Source: Faecalicatena contorta (GTDB taxonomy: Bacteria; Bacillota; Clostridia; Lachnospirales; Lachnospiraceae). From it: a DNA stretch of 64,000 nucleotides. The number at the start of each line of letters is the position of its first letter. The first letter of the stretch is position 1. The position numbers and the translations under genes were made by a program. Under the pieces are notes generated by a model that saw only the letters and a program-made list of their open reading frames with translations, searched no databases and was not told the origin of the DNA. The stretch lies in assembly GCF_039521745.1 (NCBI RefSeq), contig NZ_BAAACT010000190.1. One strand, given 5' to 3'. Below, piece by piece: positions 42,709-51,429 of the stretch.

Positions 42709-44486
42709 TTCAACTGATCAAACGGCTGTTAGATTTTTCGGGGAAACAGCGAAAGAATTTGATTGCTTCTTTTGTTTTCAGTCTTCTGGATTCTGTTTTT
42801 GAGATGATGCCAATCATGGCGATCCTTACGATCCTGTCAGGGCTGCTTTCGGCGGCGGAGGGCGGCGTCATGCCGGTTTCTACGGTTTGGGTATCCCTTG
42901 TCATTATGGCGGTAAGCATTACCGGACGGATCTTTTTTAACAACTTATCCTGTACAAGGAGAACGCTTGGCAGCTTTTCCATGTGTTCGGAAAAACGGCT
43001 GGAAATAGGCGAACACATGAAGCATGTTCCAATGGGGTATTTCAATGAAAACCGGCTGGGCGAAATTGTTGCCGCCGTGACGACTACTCTGGGAGATATT
43101 GAGAACAATGCCGTTACGGTTCTGGAAAAGGTGGCGGGAGGCTTTATCCATGCCCTTGTCATAGGCGTCTGGCTGCTTTTTTATGAATGGCATATCGGAC
43201 TTTTGATGTTTGCGGGATTGGCTGTCTCCATGCTGGTCTATGGGGGAATCCAAAAAGCGGGCAAAAGACTGTCTCCCAGACGGCAGGCTGCGCAGGCGAA
43301 TCTTGTGACAGGTTTTCTGGAATATATCCAGGGAATGGGCGTTGTAAAAGCCTTTGGATTGGGAGAAATGTCGGGAAAAGCAGTCAATCAGGCAATCGAG
43401 GAAAGCGCGGACGCCAACATCATTCTGGAAAGTGCTTTTTCCTCGTTGACCGGCGTTTACCAGACGATTTTCAAGCTGGCAAAATCAGCAATTTTAATCG
43501 TTGCCCCTTATCTGCTGTTGGGCGGTGAGATTACGCCTGTCAAGTGCCTGCTTCTGCTGGTGTCAAGTTTTATAATCTACTCCAGTGTGGAGCTGGTGGG
43601 AAGTATGGCTTCCGTGGCCCGTGTCATTGACGCTTCCCTGGACCGTATGGATGCCGTTATGGATACGCCGGTACTGGATGAACATGGCGGGGATATTTCG
43701 CTGGATCATTATGACATTGAGCTTTCACAAGTTTCCTTTGCCTACGGACAGGAAAATGTATTGCAGGATGTAAGTGTGACCATTCCGGAGAAAACAACCT
43801 GTGCTATCGTGGGGCCTTCCGGTTCCGGTAAAACGACCCTTGTAAGCCTGATTGCCCGTTTTTGGGATGTGCAGAAAGGAAATATCCGTGTGGGCGGCCA
43901 TGATGTAAAAGATTTTACCTGCGACAGCCTGCTGAAAAATTTCTCCATTGTGTTCCAGAATGTCTATCTTTTTGAGGATACGATTGAAAACAATATCAAA
44001 TTTGGCAGACCGGACGCCACGCCGGAAGAAGTGATCGAGGCGGCGCAAAAAGCGTGCTGCCACGAGTTTATATCGGCATTGCCGGAAGGCTACCATACCC
44101 TTGTGGGCGAGGGCGGAGCCACTCTATCCGGCGGGGAACGGCAGCGTATTTCCATTGCCCGCGCGATCTTAAAGGATGCGCCGATCATCATTTTGGATGA
44201 AGCGACCGCCAGTGTGGACCCGGAGAATGAGCGGGAGCTGCAGGCGGCGATTGCGGAGCTGACGAAGGACAAGACGATTCTTATGATCGCCCACAGGCTT
44301 TCTACGGTTCGGAATGCCGACCGGATCCTTGTTCTGGATAAGGGGCGGATCGTCCAGCGCGGCACACACAGGGAACTGATGGAAGAACAGGGGCTGTACC
44401 GCCGTTTCATCCAGATGCGGGAGGCGGCAATCGGCTGGAACCTCAGAAGAAAAGAGGAACTGCCGGCAAATGACGGAAACCTTTGA
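42705..44486 (+). CDS. Exporter-fold ABC transporter half-molecule 2
   Basis: The partner, 593 residues from the ATG at 42705 after GAGGAGG; the frame is open from 42594 without a site. It has six membrane helices, then GPSGSGKTTLVS near residue 370, TLSGGERQRISIAR and a standard LDEATASVDPENE Walker B. It should form a heterodimer with the preceding protein. G+C content looks higher than in cassette 1. The MptD-like S component of cassette 2 follows 30 bases later. Confidence 0.9.
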   Translation: MIQLIKRLLDFSGKQRKNLIASFVFSLLDSVFEMMPIMAILTILSGLLSAAEGGVMPVSTVWVSLVIMAVSITGRIFFNNLSCTRRTLGSFSMCSEKRLEIGEHMKHVPMGYFNENRLGEIVAAVTTTLGDIENNAVTVLEKVAGGFIHALVIGVWLLFYEWHIGLLMFAGLAVSMLVYGGIQKAGKRLSPRRQAAQANLVTGFLEYIQGMGVVKAFGLGEMSGKAVNQAIEESADANIILESAFSSLTGVYQTIFKLAKSAILIVAPYLLLGGEITPVKCLLLLVSSFIIYSSVELVGSMASVARVIDASLDRMDAVMDTPVLDEHGGDISLDHYDIELSQVSFAYGQENVLQDVSVTIPEKTTCAIVGPSGSGKTTLVSLIARFWDVQKGNIRVGGHDVKDFTCDSLLKNFSIVFQNVYLFEDTIENNIKFGRPDATPEEVIEAAQKACCHEFISALPEGYHTLVGEGGATLSGGERQRISIARAILKDAPIIILDEATASVDPENERELQAAIAELTKDKTILMIAHRLSTVRNADRILVLDKGRIVQRGTHRELMEEQGLYRRFIQMREAAIGWNLRRKEELPANDGNL

Positions 44487-44516
44487 AATACTATAAAAAT
44501 CAGGAGGAAAATTTCA

Positions 44517-45116
44517 ATGAAAACAACGCAGAAATGGAATGTCAGGGATGTGATCACCACGGTGCTGCTTACGGTGCTGCTCATCGTCATCCAGCTTATT
44601 GTGAATATGGTCTGCATGGCCAATGATTTTGTCAGTATGGTGCTGTCCGTGGGCTTTACCATGTTTTTGTGTGCGCCGGTTTATTTCCTTATGGTAAGCC
44701 GGGTACATAAGCGCTTCGTGACGCTGGTCTACATGACCATACTGGGACTTGTGTTCCTCATCATGGGAAACTGGTATCTGCTCCCCTATTATATCATCGT
44801 TGGTATCATCTGCGAGGCGATTTTATGGAGGGATGGCTGGGAATCCAAAAAGAAAATGACGGCAGCCTGGTCGGTGGCAAGTCTGCTGTACAATGGCGTG
44901 AACCTTCTGCCTATCTGGTTCTTCTGGGATACCTACGAAGCCTTTGCACTCTCCAGCGGTATGGAGCAGAGCTATATTGACTCCTTTGTCCACTATTATA
45001 CCTCCGCAGGCTGGTTGGCGTTCATCATCCTGTTCACAACGCTCGGCGGATTCCTTGGCAGTCTGGTCGGCGGGAAGCTGGTCAACAAGCATTTCAAAAA
45101 AGCGGGAGTCCTGTAA
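44517..45116 (+). CDS. ECF transporter S component, MptD-like (cassette 2)
   Basis: A second 199-residue S component with the same length and C-terminal GGKLVNKHFKKAG as in cassette 1 but a different core (QLIVNMVCMANDFVSMVLSV). That suggests a related but distinct ligand, or a paralogue of other origin. It has an AGGAGG site and ends one base before the next start codon overlap (TAATG). G+C-rich third codon positions contrast with cassette 1. Confidence 0.85.
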   Translation: MKTTQKWNVRDVITTVLLTVLLIVIQLIVNMVCMANDFVSMVLSVGFTMFLCAPVYFLMVSRVHKRFVTLVYMTILGLVFLIMGNWYLLPYYIIVGIICEAILWRDGWESKKKMTAAWSVASLLYNGVNLLPIWFFWDTYEAFALSSGMEQSYIDSFVHYYTSAGWLAFIILFTTLGGFLGSLVGGKLVNKHFKKAGVL

Positions 45117-45811
45117 TGCGCCGCGGGAATTTTGCCATTCCAGTAAAGCTGTGGGCGCTTGCCTGTACAATCATCGGCATATCTCTGACTGCGGACACGG
45201 TGCTGACCTGCGTCCTGACGGTCACGGGATTTGCCTATCTGGGAGCACAGCGCAACTGGCGGCTGCTGCGCTCCATGGCAGTTTTTTATGCGCTGCTTGG
45301 GATTCTGCTGTACCTGATCCGGTTCCATGACTTTCATCCGGCAGTTTTCTCGGAATTTTATGTGCTGATGTTCTGGAACCTGACGCCGGTGTTCCTGGTG
45401 TCCTGGGATCTCATTACCACACCGCCCGGCGAATTGGCGTCCTTTTTATCCCGTATTCACACGCCGACTCCTGTAATTCTCGGCCTGCTGGTCATGTTCC
45501 GTTTTTTTCCCACCATGAAGTCAGAGCTGCGGAGTGTCTGGCTCTCCATGCGCAACCGGGGATTGACCGCGCCGGCCCAGCTTGTCAGCCACCCGGCGGC
45601 ATCCTGTGAGTATGTGCTTGTACCCTTGCTGCTGCGCTGCCTGCAGATCGCCGACCAGCTCTCTGTTTCCGCCGTAGCCCGCGGAGCGGAACGGCCTGGG
45701 AAACGGGGCAGCTATTATGGAAAGAGGGCCGACGTCTGCGATTCTATATGGCTGGCGCTCTGGACTGTGGTAACGACGGTGTTTCTTGTTGTGGGAGGTG
45801 TGCGGATATGA
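45116..45811 (+). CDS. ECF transporter transmembrane component EcfT (cassette 2)
   Basis: A 231-residue EcfT with motifs SMRNRGLTA near residue 144 and AVARGAERPG near 188 that couple to the ATPase. Five membrane segments precede or flank them. The start overlaps the S-component stop by one base and the stop overlaps the ATPase start by four, as in cassette 1. Confidence 0.9.
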   Translation: MRRGNFAIPVKLWALACTIIGISLTADTVLTCVLTVTGFAYLGAQRNWRLLRSMAVFYALLGILLYLIRFHDFHPAVFSEFYVLMFWNLTPVFLVSWDLITTPPGELASFLSRIHTPTPVILGLLVMFRFFPTMKSELRSVWLSMRNRGLTAPAQLVSHPAASCEYVLVPLLLRCLQIADQLSVSAVARGAERPGKRGSYYGKRADVCDSIWLALWTVVTTVFLVVGGVRI

Positions 45812-47196
45812 TTACTCTGCGAAATGTGTCATTTCAATATGAGGGCTGCGGGGAGGGTGTCCATGATATCGACCTTATCGTGCATGACGGGGAATGTGTC
45901 GTGCTGACAGGTCCGTCCGGCGGCGGAAAAACGACGCTGACAAGGCTGATCAACGGTCTGGCTCCCTCTTATTATCAGGGAACGCAAAAGGGTTCCGTAT
46001 CGGTAAACGGCACGGAGATTACAACACTTCCCAGTTGGAAGATTGGGCAGGAGATTGGAAGCGTGTTCCAGGATCCCAAGAGTCAGTTTTTTTCCTCGGA
46101 GCTTGCCGGGGAGATTGCCTTTGCCTGTGAAAATTATGGAATGGCGAAGCAGGAAATACGGACACGCACGGAGGAAGCGATTGCATCTTTGGGATTAGAT
46201 GCGCTGCGCCTGCGCCCTCTGGATGTGCTGTCCAGCGGCGAGAAACAGCGCGTGGCGGTGGCGTCGGTCTACGCGCTGCGGCCCCACACCTATGTCTGCG
46301 ACGAGCCTACGGCAAATCTGGACAGCGAGGGAGCCGCAAGGCTTGCGGACATACTCCGAAAGCTGAAAGACGAGGGAAACACCCTGATTATAGCGGAACA
46401 CCGGCTGGCATGGCTGAGCGGCATTGCCGACCGTTTCGTCTATGTGTCGGAGGGAACGATCCAATGGGAAAAGACACCGGCGCAGATGAGGGAGCTTTCA
46501 GAGGAGGAACGAAAACGGTACGGCCTGCGGGAAATCGCGGAAACGGAGATTTCTCTGCCGACGCTTCCCGCAAGCGCCGGGGAGGAACACCTTTTCTGCA
46601 GGAATCTGACCTGCAGGCGAAAAAAGGCCATCATTTTTGAAAACCTGAATTTCGCTCTGCCTGCCGGGCAGATTACCGCCGTCACTGGTAAAAACGGCGC
46701 GGGCAAAACTACCCTTGCCATGGCGCTGACGGGGCTGCAAAAGCCAGGCAGCGGGGAGGTCTATATCGGCGGCAAAAGTCTGTCTGCCGGAAAGCGCAGA
46801 AAAGCGGTGTGGTACAGCTCCAATGATACGGGAACCCAGTTTTTTACCACCAGCGTCACAGACGAACTGCTGCTTCATTCCGATGCTTCTCCCGGTCGGC
46901 TGGAGCGGGCCAGGGCGCTGCTGAAAACACTTGGCCTGTATGCTTATAAAGATGCGCACCCGGCCGCCCTTTCCGGCGGTCAGAAGCAGCGGCTTTCCAT
47001 TGCCTGCGGGCTGTTATCCGGCAGGGAAATCCTGCTGTTCGACGAGCCCACGTCAGGGCTGGACGGGGGAAATATGCGCAAAATTGCCGCTGTATTGACA
47101 GAGGCCGCAGCCGAAGGAAAAACGATACTGGTCATTACACATGATAAGGAGCTGATGCAGTCATGCTGCAATTTTCAATGGGAGCTGTGTCAATGA
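45808..47196 (+). CDS. Fused two-domain ECF ATPase (cassette 2)
   Basis: A 462-residue fused ATPase from the ATG at 45808. Domain 1 has GPSGGGKTTLTR near residue 34 and a slightly unusual signature LSSGEKQRVAVAS, where LSGGE reads LSSGE. Domain 2 has GKNGAGKTTLAM near 293 and LSGGQKQRLSIA near 388. It is the last gene of the transporter cargo; an AT-rich spacer of about 210 bases follows. Confidence 0.92.
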   Translation: MITLRNVSFQYEGCGEGVHDIDLIVHDGECVVLTGPSGGGKTTLTRLINGLAPSYYQGTQKGSVSVNGTEITTLPSWKIGQEIGSVFQDPKSQFFSSELAGEIAFACENYGMAKQEIRTRTEEAIASLGLDALRLRPLDVLSSGEKQRVAVASVYALRPHTYVCDEPTANLDSEGAARLADILRKLKDEGNTLIIAEHRLAWLSGIADRFVYVSEGTIQWEKTPAQMRELSEEERKRYGLREIAETEISLPTLPASAGEEHLFCRNLTCRRKKAIIFENLNFALPAGQITAVTGKNGAGKTTLAMALTGLQKPGSGEVYIGGKSLSAGKRRKAVWYSSNDTGTQFFTTSVTDELLLHSDASPGRLERARALLKTLGLYAYKDAHPAALSGGQKQRLSIACGLLSGREILLFDEPTSGLDGGNMRKIAAVLTEAAAEGKTILVITHDKELMQSCCNFQWELCQ

Positions 47197-47409
47197 CTAC
47201 TGGCAATAGTGTGCAGGTTGGAGCATATTATTAGCGCAACGAGTTTTCAAAAGTTGAAAATAGCTTTTTGGCAGGAAAGTTAAGAGGCAATAGCATGTGA
47301 GAGAAATTATTATGGAGAGGAATGATGGCGAGAATAAATAAAATCAAATGGGAATTTATTCTGTTATAAAAGAAGTTTATTAGTGATACTTAGAAAGAGG
47401 TGGAAAATA

Positions 47410-48147
47410 ATGAAAGCAGAAGAAAGATGGGCTGAACAAGCAACCTATATGTATGATTTTCATATTCAGGAGCTTCAAGAAACAGGACCAGTGTGGGAAA
47501 AACTTTTGAAAAAATATTTAGGAAATATACCGGGTAAAAAAGTTTTGGATGCAGGATGTGGAACTGGTTTTTTGTCAGTTATTTTAGCTAAGAATGGGTG
47601 GAAAGTCACAGCAATAGACAACAGTTCAGATATGCTGGAACAGGCAAAAGTAACTGCTGAGCAGTATGGATTATGTGAATATATTACTTTTTTGAAGCGA
47701 GATGCAGAACATACAGAGTTGACGAGTGATACATTTGATGCTGTAGTCTCTCGCCATGCTTCATGGTTATTTAGTGAACCAGCAACAGCATATAAGGAGT
47801 GGTTCCGGTTACTTAAATCAGGTGGAATATTGATGAATTTGGATGCGAATTGGTGTATACCATTAGGAACTAGTGAAGCAGCAGCGCAGTTTGCGGAAGA
47901 TGAAAAAGAACTAATAAAGCGGTATGGTGAGTTCCAAGATCATTACCATGATAAGGAAATGATGGCGGCTTTGCGACAACTTCCATTAGCATTTCAAGAT
48001 CGCCCTGAATGGGATAAAAAGGTTTGTGAGAATTTAGGGTTCCATTCAATCGAATATGATTTTCTTTTAGAAGAGGGGTATTGGAATCCTTTTTTGACAT
48101 TGCGCTACCGTGCTATTCCGACCTTTGTGCTAAAAGCTGAAAAGTGA
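47410..48147 (+). CDS. Class I SAM-dependent methyltransferase
   Basis: A 245-residue methyltransferase with motif I VLDAGCGTGFLSV at residues 45-57, motif II acidic residue in VTAIDNSSDML and LLKSGGILMNLD near 135. The ATG at 47410 follows AAAGAGG. Codon use is much more AT-rich than the second ECF cassette. It lies just downstream of the transporter operon and may modify the imported compound or a metallophore-like molecule, but the substrate is not evident. Confidence 0.85.
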   Translation: MKAEERWAEQATYMYDFHIQELQETGPVWEKLLKKYLGNIPGKKVLDAGCGTGFLSVILAKNGWKVTAIDNSSDMLEQAKVTAEQYGLCEYITFLKRDAEHTELTSDTFDAVVSRHASWLFSEPATAYKEWFRLLKSGGILMNLDANWCIPLGTSEAAAQFAEDEKELIKRYGEFQDHYHDKEMMAALRQLPLAFQDRPEWDKKVCENLGFHSIEYDFLLEEGYWNPFLTLRYRAIPTFVLKAEK

Positions 48148-48162
48148 TAGGGGGCGAAATGG

Positions 48163-48345
48163 TTGAAGCCAGAACGAAAACAATTACTTAAGAAAACAAA
48201 ACTTTCTAAAGCTGTAAAGGAAATAAACTCGCTAGAGCTGCAGGAGAAAGCAGAAAATAGATATGCTAAATTGCTTGCTGAGAATACGTTGATCCATCCG
48301 GTATTAGAAAAGCATTTGCGACAGTCTATTTTGCCTGCTGTATGA
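48163..48345 (+). pseudogene. Fragment resembling the N-terminus of L-2-amino-thiazoline-4-carboxylate hydrolase-like proteins
   Basis: Sixty codons with an N-terminal pattern (KAENRYAKLLAENTLIHPVL, then HLRQSILPAV) like ATC-hydrolase-like proteins often found near such methyltransferases. The frame then ends at TGA right where a different gene's sequence begins in another frame. The C-terminal two thirds are missing, so this is read as the 5' part of a deletion chimera. Identification is from pattern recall. Confidence 0.5.
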
Positions 48346-48346
48346 A

Positions 48347-49351
48347 TTGGCAAAAATGCCAGATACTTCGTCAATACTGTTTCAGGATGCACAAACAAAA
48401 AATCTAATGTTTTCAGAAACATATTGTTCATTTGGGGCAAATGCAGGTTTATCACATGGATTCTGGCAATATCCAAATAATTCCGGTATTTTAGGGCATG
48501 AAGGCGGTACATATGGATTTAAGTCCTAATTTTGGGTGGAGCCGGAAACTGAACGGGCCATTGTAATTTTAACCAATGTAATGGAAACGGATTTCTGTTC
48601 AAAGATAATGGAAGCACTTGTACAGCAATCTACCATACAACCCTTAACTTTAATAAGTCCAAAGGAAGAACTTTGTGATTTTGAAGGTGATTATTTACCG
48701 GCACGTTCTTCATGGGGAAATGTAGCAGAAATACAAGGACATATGCAGACAATTCAAATATCAGCAATAGCGGATGGTCATTTATTGCTCAAAATGCCTT
48801 TTATGGGGAAAGAACAGATTTATGAACAAACAGATCAGTATCAATTTTATTGTGCCGATGCTATTCCAGAGGAACAAGTGATTGCTTTTTCGATAAAAGA
48901 TGGTGACATTAGTACTATGAGTTTTCGCTTGGCGCATGATTATATTCCTGCTGATGCAGTGACAGGAGTTACCGGTACGATTCTATGCGTTGGGATCTAT
49001 GTCCTTTGTATATTTTATTGGGTAACTGTGTTAGGTATCCGAATAGGGAGACGCTTATTCAAAAAAGTTAGACTATCTATAAAAATAGAATTTTCTTCCT
49101 TATGTGGCTTGGCTTTGGGAACAAGTGGAATTATTGGATTGTCACAGTGGATTTCAAACTATACTGTTAGCAGTACACAGTTGAATTGTATTGTCGGATT
49201 TTATTGGATAATTGGCTTAGCTGGAATTTTATCATGCGTTTTAACTTTATTTAAATATAAATATCGACATGCAAAAATAATGTTGATAGTATTCATGATA
49301 CAGTTCGTTTCTACCTATCAAATGGGTTTTCTAACCTTTAATTGGAAGTGA
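48347..49351 (+). pseudogene. Serine hydrolase (beta-lactamase family) C-terminal remnant with an in-frame stop
   Basis: The frame opens with YELAKMPDTSS and continues to SHGFWQYPNNSGILGHEGGT, where HEGGT matches the KTG-like box of class C beta-lactamase-type hydrolases. A TAA at 48527-48529 interrupts it. The same frame then runs on as FWVEPETERAIVILTNV and a 260-residue stretch with four to five membrane segments at its end. The N-terminal SxxK domain is absent. A gene with missing start and a nonsense codon; not functional. Confidence 0.75.
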
Positions 49352-49432
49352 TACAGTGATTAAATGAGAAGATTTGTTTGGCAAATAGGTAAAAATGCGG
49401 TGAGTTGACGATGCCATAAAGTTTTTAAGGAG

Positions 49433-49960
49433 GTGGTGGATCATGGGAAATTAGCCGTTTTAGATTTAGGAGAACCCGGCAGACAGATTGGGGAAAAATT
49501 GTTTGTTTTGCTTGATGCAGAGCAACAAAGGGAATTAACTCATTATGTTCTTACTAGGAATAAACAGGATTGCGCTTCTGTTGAAAATTCGTATGCCATT
49601 TTTCATGCTTCCACTCCACAACCGGATGTAGAATCGCCATTGACAGAAATCCACGAGGGTGATTTGTATTTTTGTTTGGAAGAAAGGGAGGTATCTGTCC
49701 GTGGGAAAAAGGTGGATTTGTCAGCCAGGGAGTTTAATACTCTTTACTTATTGCTTATGAACCGAAAGCGAGTAATGACCTTTGAGACTATAGCCTACCA
49801 TATGTGGGGTGAGGAATATGTTGAAAATGAACTTACTGCTATTCATAACATAATGAGCTGGTTGCGGCAAAAACTCAAAATATCCCCTGATATTCCAGAT
49901 TATATTATCAGTGTACGTGGTGTTGGCTATAAATTTGACACAACACAGCAAAAGAAGTGA
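49433..49960 (+). CDS. Winged-helix regulator without receiver domain (start possibly frameshifted)
   Basis: About 175 residues. The C-terminal 95 form an OmpR/PhoB-type DNA-binding winged helix (VDLSAREFNTLYLLLMNRKR, then SVRGVGYKF); no phosphorylation receiver is present. A strong AAGGAGG site points to the ATG at 49443, but that frame stops after three codons (ATGGGAAATTAG). Adding one A would join it to the long frame as MGKLAVLDLG. It may be a small deletion, or translation may begin at GTG 49433. Related proteins sit near the recombinase end of clostridial elements. Confidence 0.65.
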   Translation: MVDHGKLAVLDLGEPGRQIGEKLFVLLDAEQQRELTHYVLTRNKQDCASVENSYAIFHASTPQPDVESPLTEIHEGDLYFCLEEREVSVRGKKVDLSAREFNTLYLLLMNRKRVMTFETIAYHMWGEEYVENELTAIHNIMSWLRQKLKISPDIPDYIISVRGVGYKFDTTQQKK

Positions 49961-50167
49961 AATTACAACATCTTGATTAGCTTCTGGTAAGAAAGTGAAC
50001 GGAGGTTGATTACTATACCCTATATAATGTCCCCAAAGTAACAGATTGGGGGAAGTATAAAAGCATACCGTTCTAATCTGTTTGTGTTCCCCCGGATATG
50101 GGGGGCAGACATGCACATTTGGACGATCCAATATTTCTACAGAAAACGACATAGACGAATATCTTTT

Positions 50168-50200
50168 AGTGCCGCAGCTCAAAACGCTGCGGCGCTTTTT
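50168..50200 (+). terminator. Intrinsic terminator
   Basis: GCCGCAGC (50171-50178) pairs perfectly with GCTGCGGC (50186-50193), seven-base loop, then CTTTTTG. Confidence 0.85.
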
Positions 50201-50252
50201 GTATCGACATATTTTTATCTTTTCTCCCTACAATCTGCAAAATGCCCCTTTG

Positions 50253-50290
50253 AGCGCGCACCTGAAACAAAACAGGTACGCGCTTTTTTC
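50253..50290 (+). terminator. Intrinsic terminator
   Basis: AGCGCGCACCTG pairs with CAGGTACGCGCT with one mismatch around an eight-base loop, followed by six T. Confidence 0.85.
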
Positions 50291-50415
50291 TTATCTGCGG
50301 ATAGGACAAGCCTAACTAATTCTGCCGTTGCAGAAGGTCGTCCTGGATGCAGGTCCCCTCCCTCTGATTTCGATTTTGCCTGTCAACTCAAAAAATCGAA
50401 ATTGGAGGATCACCT

Positions 50416-50838
50416 ATGAAAGAGATCAATCTGCGGGATTATTACCCGTTTTATACAACAGATACCATTTTGGAAGTACCGGATGAAGTGGCCGATCTGC
50501 TTTATCAATATAAACTGAAAGAGGCGGCCTATGCCCTGCGTACATATCGACACAAGGCATATTTTTCACTGGATTATGATGCAAATGTTGAGCGGGACGC
50601 TCTGGTAATTGTTCTGACACCTGCCGATATTTTCGAGCAGAAGGAAGAAAACGCAAAACTGTATAAAACTCTGGCTTCTTTGCCAGAGAAACAGCGTAAT
50701 CGGATTTCTTCGCATTTTCTGCTTGGAATGAGTTTATCAGAGATTGCAAAAAGTGAAGGCTCTGCTGTTAGTTCAGTGCATGAAGGAATCCAGCGCGGTC
50801 TTCGCCGTCTGAAAAAAATTTTGGAAAAAATAGAGTGA
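50416..50838 (+). CDS. Sigma-70 region 4-like regulator of the element
   Basis: A 140-residue protein. The C-terminal half is a sigma-70 region 4 helix-turn-helix (LPEKQRNRISSHFLLGMSLS, then EIAKSEGSAVSSVHEGIQRG). The N-terminal part is acidic and lacks region 2, so it is not a complete sigma factor. Such proteins in Tn916/Tn1549-like elements control excision or transfer genes. It is followed by about 590 bases without a large gene. Confidence 0.85.
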   Translation: MKEINLRDYYPFYTTDTILEVPDEVADLLYQYKLKEAAYALRTYRHKAYFSLDYDANVERDALVIVLTPADIFEQKEENAKLYKTLASLPEKQRNRISSHFLLGMSLSEIAKSEGSAVSSVHEGIQRGLRRLKKILEKIE

Positions 50839-51075
50839 GCCCCCGAAAATAAGTCCCAAAAATGAAATGAATAATAGAGGGACATATTCGGCGGGACAAA
50901 CCTGACGGGTGTGGCCGACAGCACATGCTCCGGCCCACCCCAACTGAAATACTGTCATAACTGCCACACCCCTCGCTGTTCTTTGACAACCGAATATACG
51001 GTGCTATAGGTACTTCCCCTGTGTTCCGAGCGGCGAATGGGGCGGCGCGATGACAGGCGGCCTAGGAGGTGATGA

Positions 51076-51153
51076 ATGAAGTCGTCCGAGCGATCCACGC
51101 AACCCATTGATCCGGCTGTGGCAGGCCGGCGCGATGACGGGCACAGGTTATAA
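51076..51153 (+). CDS. Possible 25-residue leader peptide
   Basis: An AGGAGG site six bases before the ATG at 51076 is the best ribosome site in the segment. The peptide begins MKSSERSTQPIDPAVAGRRD and ends at a TAA overlapping the next ATG (TAATG). No homology known. It could be a regulatory leader peptide; it could also be chance. Confidence 0.4.
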   Translation: MKSSERSTQPIDPAVAGRRDDGHRL

Positions 51154-51410
51154 TGGTACTTTCTCACGATCCCCTAAAGACTTGGGGGAAGTTCCTGCGG
51201 TGTTCGCCAGCTTTGGCAAAGCAGCGGCACAGGCGGGACTATGATGCGGTCAAGCTGCCCGCAGCCTATGGCATCCCCGCTTTGTATATTCAGGGCTGCC
51301 GGGGGGCGTGGCAAATACGGCAAACAGAATCGAAATCAGATACAATGGGCCGGGTCTGTGACTATGAAGCGCAGGCCCGGCCTATTCATGTGGTTTTGAT
51401 AGACCAGTAA
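51153..51410 (+). CDS. Possible small ORF coupled to the leader peptide
   Basis: An 85-residue frame, MVLSHDPLKTWGKFLRCSPA onward, starting inside the TAATG overlap without its own ribosome site. It ends 20 bases before the next gene. The frame includes the GGGCCGGG hairpin, so RNA structure may be the true function. No family recognised. Confidence 0.3.
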   Translation: MVLSHDPLKTWGKFLRCSPALAKQRHRRDYDAVKLPAAYGIPALYIQGCRGAWQIRQTESKSDTMGRVCDYEAQARPIHVVLIDQ

Positions 51411-51429
51411 AATTCAGGAAGGAGTTGGT

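Larger units (their letters stand above)
49961..50415. other. Non-coding segment with two terminators
   Basis: This 455-base gap has no credible gene. It has a CCCCC/GGGGG mini-hairpin at about 50089-50105 and two plus-strand terminators (50168, 50253). A purine-rich AATTGGAGGA site near 50399 precedes the sigma-like gene. A promoter for that gene must lie after 50290, but none was clear. Confidence 0.5.
50839..51429. other. Long, sparsely coding segment upstream of the excision genes
   Basis: About 590 bases, G+C-rich and rich in short inverted motifs. It contains two copies of GGCGCGATGAC (51044 and 51128), a hairpin GGGCCGGGTCTG...CAGGCCCGGCC near 51349-51384, and two coupled mini-ORFs (51076-51153, 51153-51410). 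It may be a regulatory leader with a structured RNA, comparable in position to attenuator regions of other conjugative transposons. Confidence 0.5.

Noticed and set aside
40954..44486. Plain multidrug exporter pair
   Set aside because: Not excluded, but the shared operon with two ECF importers and the DEATAFTD Walker B variant make an uptake role more likely.
48163..49351. Three separate small genes
   Set aside because: The second and third frames are in the same phase and separated only by one TAA, and the first lacks its C-terminal part, so decay explains them better.
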